Source of the DNA: Gammaproteobacteria bacterium
Lineage (GTDB): Bacteria > Pseudomonadota > Gammaproteobacteria > Porifericomitales > Porifericomitaceae
DNA length: 7,614 nt
Assembly: GCA_028817255.1 (NCBI GenBank)
Contig: JAPPQA010000160.1
Coordinates: 1,450 to 9,063 of the forward strand
Direction: 5' to 3'
The translations under genes were made by a program, and so were the position numbers. Within the stretch, counting starts at the first letter, position 1; each line of letters starts with the position of its first letter. The notes under the pieces were generated by a model. It was not told where the DNA came from, made no database searches, and was given only the letters and a program-made list of their open reading frames with translations. Shown piece by piece: positions 5,113 to 7,614 of this stretch.

Positions 5113-7449
5113 TCAACTCTCCAACATGCGTGCCGCCGCGATGGCCGCCTGTCCCAGAGAAAGACCGCCATCGTTCGCCGGCACCCGGCTGTGGGACAAC
5201 ACCTGAAAACCGGATTTCCGCAATAACCCCTGCAGTTCCCCGGTGAGCAGCGCATTCTGGAATACGCCGCCGCTGAGAGCCACCCTGCCTTGCCACTGGT
5301 CTCCGTGCCGCTTTCTCAGATGAACGATCATGCCCGCGATGGCTTGCGCCAAACCCTGATGAAAACGGTAGGAGATGCGTCCGGGAGAGACCCCCGCGGC
5401 GAGATCCGCCAACAAAGCCGGCCACAGAGGCTGCGTACTCAAGCTGGCGCAACCTGTCTCATGCCCTGCCATAATGTCGAAACTATAGCACAAATCCCCC
5501 TGCCGCGTTTCCCCGCGGGCCACCGCCTCCAGTTCGATGGCCGCCTGTCCCTCATAAGTAACTTCCCGGCGCAGACCGATAACCGCGGCAACGGCATCGA
5601 ACAGGCGCCCGCAAGACGTGGTCGAGGGAGTGTTGATCCCCTGTGCGATCATCCGCTCCAGCGTTGCCCGCTGCCGGCGCAACGACCGAAAAACCGGCAG
5701 GCTCTCCCAGTGTAACCGCGACCCGTAACGCTGCAGATAAGCGCAGGCCATGCGCCAGGGCTCGCGGATGGCGGCGGCGCCTCCCGGCATGGGAACCGGC
5801 GCGAAGCAGGCCAGGCGCCGATACCCCCGGTAATCCGCGAAAAGGAACTCCCCGCCCCAAAAAGAACCGTCCTCTCCGTAGCCCAGGCCGTCCAGAGCGA
5901 TGCCCAGAACCGGCGGAGCATCCAGCGGGACTCCGTTCTCCGCGAGACAGGCGGCGATATGGGCATGATGATGCTGCGTCTCGATAATCCTGCCGCCGTC
6001 GGCAACCCGGCGCCGCCCCAGTTTGGAGGAGAGATAATCGGGATGCAGATCGACCGCCAGCGCGGCCGGTTTCAAATCATAGAGCTCCAGGTAAAGTGCC
6101 AGGGTCTTGCGAAAAGCTTCATAGGCGCGCGCATTCTCCAGATCTCCCAAATGCTGCGACAAGACCGCATGTCCGTCGCGGAGCAGGCAAAAAGTGCTCT
6201 TCAATTCTCCGCCGAAAGCCAGCACCGCCGGCGATTTCTCAAAGCCGGGGGGCAACGGCAGCGGGGCAGGCGCATAGCCGCGGGCGCGGCGCAACAGGCG
6301 CGGCACCCCGCCGACCACCTGCGCAACCGAGTCATCCAACCGATTGACAATGTCCCGATCATGGAACAGAAAATAGTCGGCGATCCCGCCCAGCGCAGCT
6401 CGCGCCTCCCGGTTGCCGACACACTGCGGTTCCTGCGAGCGATTGCCGCTGGTCAACACGATGGGATCGGGCAGACTCGCCAACAGCAGATGATGCAGCG
6501 GGGTATAGGGCAGCATGAAACCGTAGCTGCGCTGCCCTGGCGCCACCGCCTCCGCCAAGCGCCCGGGACCGCGGGCCGGCATCAAAACGACGGGGGCGGC
6601 GGCACTTGCCAACAGCGCGCACTCGAGCCGGCCAGGATCGCAGTAGCGCCGAATCGTCCCGATATCGCGGGCCATCAGCGCGAAAGGCTTTTCGTAGCGG
6701 TGCTTGCGGGCCCGCAACCGGGACACGGCCCGCTCGCTGGCGGCGTCGCAGGCGAGGTGAAAGCCCCCCAGGCCCTTGACAGCGACGATCGCGCCCTGAC
6801 GCAAAAGATGCGCAGCCTGCTCCGCCGCGTCCCGTCCGGGCGATGCGGCAGCGGGTTCCAGGGTCAAGGCCGGACCGCAACCCGCACAAGCGTTTGGCTG
6901 GGCGTGGTAGCGCCGGTCCGCCGGATCGCGGTACTCCCGCGTGCAGTCGGGGCACATGGGGAAATCTTTCATGCTGGTATTGGCGCGGTCGTAGGGAATG
7001 GCCGAAACGATGCTGAAACGCGGCCCGCAGTGCGTGCAGTTAACGAAGGGATAGCGATACCGCCGGTCCCCGGATGCGTCCAGCTCCGCCCGGCAGGCGC
7101 TACAAGTAGCCGCATCCGGGCTAACCGCGGTACGGGCCCGCCCGGGGCGGCTCGCAACAATGCGAAACCCCTCTACGGCCGGCATGGCGCCGGGCTGCCG
7201 CTGCACCGAGTCTATGCGCGCCAGCGGCGGCGCTTCCGCCCGCAAGCGTTCGAGAAAGGCGTCCACTGCCCGCGAAGCGGCCTGCACACGGATCAAAACC
7301 CCCTCGCCGTCATTGCAGACCTCCCCACTGAGGCCCAGGGCGCTGGCCACCTGGTACACCATCGGGCGGAATCCCACCCCCTGGACGATGCCCCGAATGC
7401 GAATCTCCTCACCGCCGCCGGGAGCGCCGAAGGAAGGCTTATCCGCCAT
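5113..7449 (-). CDS. hypF: Carbamoyltransferase HypF
   Basis: HypF converts carbamoyl phosphate and ATP, via a carbamoyl-adenylate, to a carbamoyl group placed on the HypE C-terminal cysteine, the first step of cyanide-ligand synthesis. From ATG 7449 the protein has 778 residues and all four expected modules. The acylphosphatase domain (about 14-100) has GIVQGVGFR with catalytic Arg28 and Asn46. Two zinc fingers of the Cx2C-x18-Cx2C type use Cys116/119/138/141 and Cys166/169/188/191. A YrdC/Sua5-like nucleotide-binding domain (about 205-395) carries GLGGFHLACDA, KPFALM and TSGN. The Kae1/TobZ-like carbamoyltransferase domain (about 405-775) has HHHAH at 493-497, ALDGLGYGEDG and ALSGGVFQN. The start is uncertain: GTG at 7509 is in frame and would add 20 residues lacking family similarity, so the ATG is preferred although its Shine-Dalgarno (GGCGGG) is poor. 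It is the first visible gene of the hypFCDE-cooC series. No frameshift or missing catalytic residue was seen. Confidence 0.96.
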   Translation of the reverse strand: MADKPSFGAPGGGEEIRIRGIVQGVGFRPMVYQVASALGLSGEVCNDGEGVLIRVQAASRAVDAFLERLRAEAPPLARIDSVQRQPGAMPAVEGFRIVASRPGRARTAVSPDAATCSACRAELDASGDRRYRYPFVNCTHCGPRFSIVSAIPYDRANTSMKDFPMCPDCTREYRDPADRRYHAQPNACAGCGPALTLEPAAASPGRDAAEQAAHLLRQGAIVAVKGLGGFHLACDAASERAVSRLRARKHRYEKPFALMARDIGTIRRYCDPGRLECALLASAAAPVVLMPARGPGRLAEAVAPGQRSYGFMLPYTPLHHLLLASLPDPIVLTSGNRSQEPQCVGNREARAALGGIADYFLFHDRDIVNRLDDSVAQVVGGVPRLLRRARGYAPAPLPLPPGFEKSPAVLAFGGELKSTFCLLRDGHAVLSQHLGDLENARAYEAFRKTLALYLELYDLKPAALAVDLHPDYLSSKLGRRRVADGGRIIETQHHHAHIAACLAENGVPLDAPPVLGIALDGLGYGEDGSFWGGEFLFADYRGYRRLACFAPVPMPGGAAAIREPWRMACAYLQRYGSRLHWESLPVFRSLRRQRATLERMIAQGINTPSTTSCGRLFDAVAAVIGLRREVTYEGQAAIELEAVARGETRQGDLCYSFDIMAGHETGCASLSTQPLWPALLADLAAGVSPGRISYRFHQGLAQAIAGMIVHLRKRHGDQWQGRVALSGGVFQNALLTGELQGLLRKSGFQVLSHSRVPANDGGLSLGQAAIAAARMLES

Positions 7450-7570
7450 GGGCCCGCCGGAACAACCGCGCGACGGCAGACCGCTTGGTATCGGCCGTCT
7501 CCCTGCCACCGGTACGAAACGCTGGATTCAACTTGTAGATTCGACTCTTTTTGACGACGAGCAGAAAACC

Positions 7571-7586
7571 GCGGCAACGCTGCCGC
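7571..7586 (-). terminator. Small GC hairpin, possible weak terminator
   Basis: GCGGCA at 7571-7576 pairs with TGCCGC at 7581-7586 around a 4-base loop. On the minus strand the stem is followed by GGTTTTCTGC, with only four consecutive T. It could terminate a minus-strand gene ending at 7591, or be a leader structure, or be chance in GC-rich DNA. Confidence 0.22.
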
Positions 7587-7601
7587 CCCCTCAATGCGAC
7601 C

Positions 7602-7610
7602 GGAAGGAGA
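7602..7610 (+). promoter_or_regulatory. Possible Shine-Dalgarno of a gene starting past the window end
   Basis: GGAAGGAGA on the plus strand is close to the Shine-Dalgarno consensus and lies 4 bases before the window edge, so a start codon would fall at about 7615-7620. If real, the gene is divergent from hypF and shares its upstream region. The start codon itself is not visible. Confidence 0.3.
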
Positions 7611-7614
7611 CGCG

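Larger units (their letters stand above)
7450..7614. other. Leader/edge region upstream of hypF
   Basis: This non-coding stretch precedes hypF. Bases 7510-7570 are visibly richer in A and T than the rest of the window, as expected for a promoter or leader, but I could not fit a convincing sigma-70 or sigma-54 promoter. On the minus strand the eight codons 7614-7591 end in TGA and could be the tail of an upstream gene. On the plus strand GGAAGGAGA at 7602-7610 resembles a ribosome binding site for a gene starting just beyond the window. The two readings conflict and neither is settled. Confidence 0.5.

Noticed and set aside
3595..5226. 543-codon plus-strand open frame opposite hypE/hypD/hypC
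   Set aside because: It runs antisense through three well-supported Hyp genes, shows no recognisable domain, and is a typical by-product of GC-rich codon bias.
5097..5255. hypC extension to 5255
   Set aside because: HypC function needs Cys at position 2, which only the start at 5096 provides, and the extension is inside hypF.
7450..7509. hypF start at GTG 7509
   Set aside because: It would add 20 residues with no family similarity and has no Shine-Dalgarno; ATG 7449 gives a normal HypF N-terminus, though it cannot be fully excluded.
5959..7554. 531-codon plus-strand open frame opposite hypF
   Set aside because: It is a shadow of hypF: HypF motifs are intact on the minus strand and the antisense product is Arg/Gln/Pro-rich without domain features.
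7575..7589. GG-N10-GC pattern on the minus strand resembling a sigma-54 promoter for hypF
   Set aside because: Only GGC and TTGC match the TGGCACG-N4-TTGC consensus, the bases coincide with the GC hairpin, and the site is about 130 bp from the preferred hypF start.

Overview
The window is GC-rich (roughly 60-65% by eye) and comes from a diderm (Gram-negative) bacterium, most likely a proteobacterium. It holds an ExbD/TonB envelope-energising pair together with a [NiFe]-hydrogenase maturation cluster. The sequence alone does not identify the genus.

Layout: on the plus strand, an ExbD/TolR-family gene (12-488) overlaps a tonB gene (485-1555) by ATGA. They form one translation-coupled unit whose ExbB/TolQ-like partner is presumably upstream of the window edge. 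A 69-bp convergent gap (1556-1624) follows. The rest of the window is a minus-strand cluster in transcription order hypF (7449-5113), hypC (5096-4785), hypD (4788-3622), hypE (3625-2567) and cooC (2479-1625). Bases 7450-7614 form a leader or edge region, AT-richer between 7510 and 7570.

How the genes work together: HypF makes a carbamoyl group from carbamoyl phosphate and ATP and loads it on the C-terminal cysteine of HypE. HypE dehydrates it to a thiocyanate. The HypC-HypD complex accepts the cyanide ligands and assembles the Fe(CN)2CO unit for insertion into the hydrogenase large subunit. All four proteins look full length and keep their diagnostic residues. hypC-hypD and hypD-hypE overlap by 4 bp, and hypF-hypC are 16 bp apart.

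The most notable point is the last gene. It encodes a CooC-type nickel-insertion ATPase (deviant Walker A, CxC motif), the accessory protein normally tied to Ni-carbon monoxide dehydrogenase. No hypA, hypB, hydrogenase structural gene or CODH gene is in the window. CooC has its own strong Shine-Dalgarno and an 87-bp leader with a possible promoter. It could link hydrogenase and CODH maturation, or stand in for the nickel-delivery GTPase HypB. I found no mobile element, CRISPR, tRNA or rRNA, and no clearly new system.
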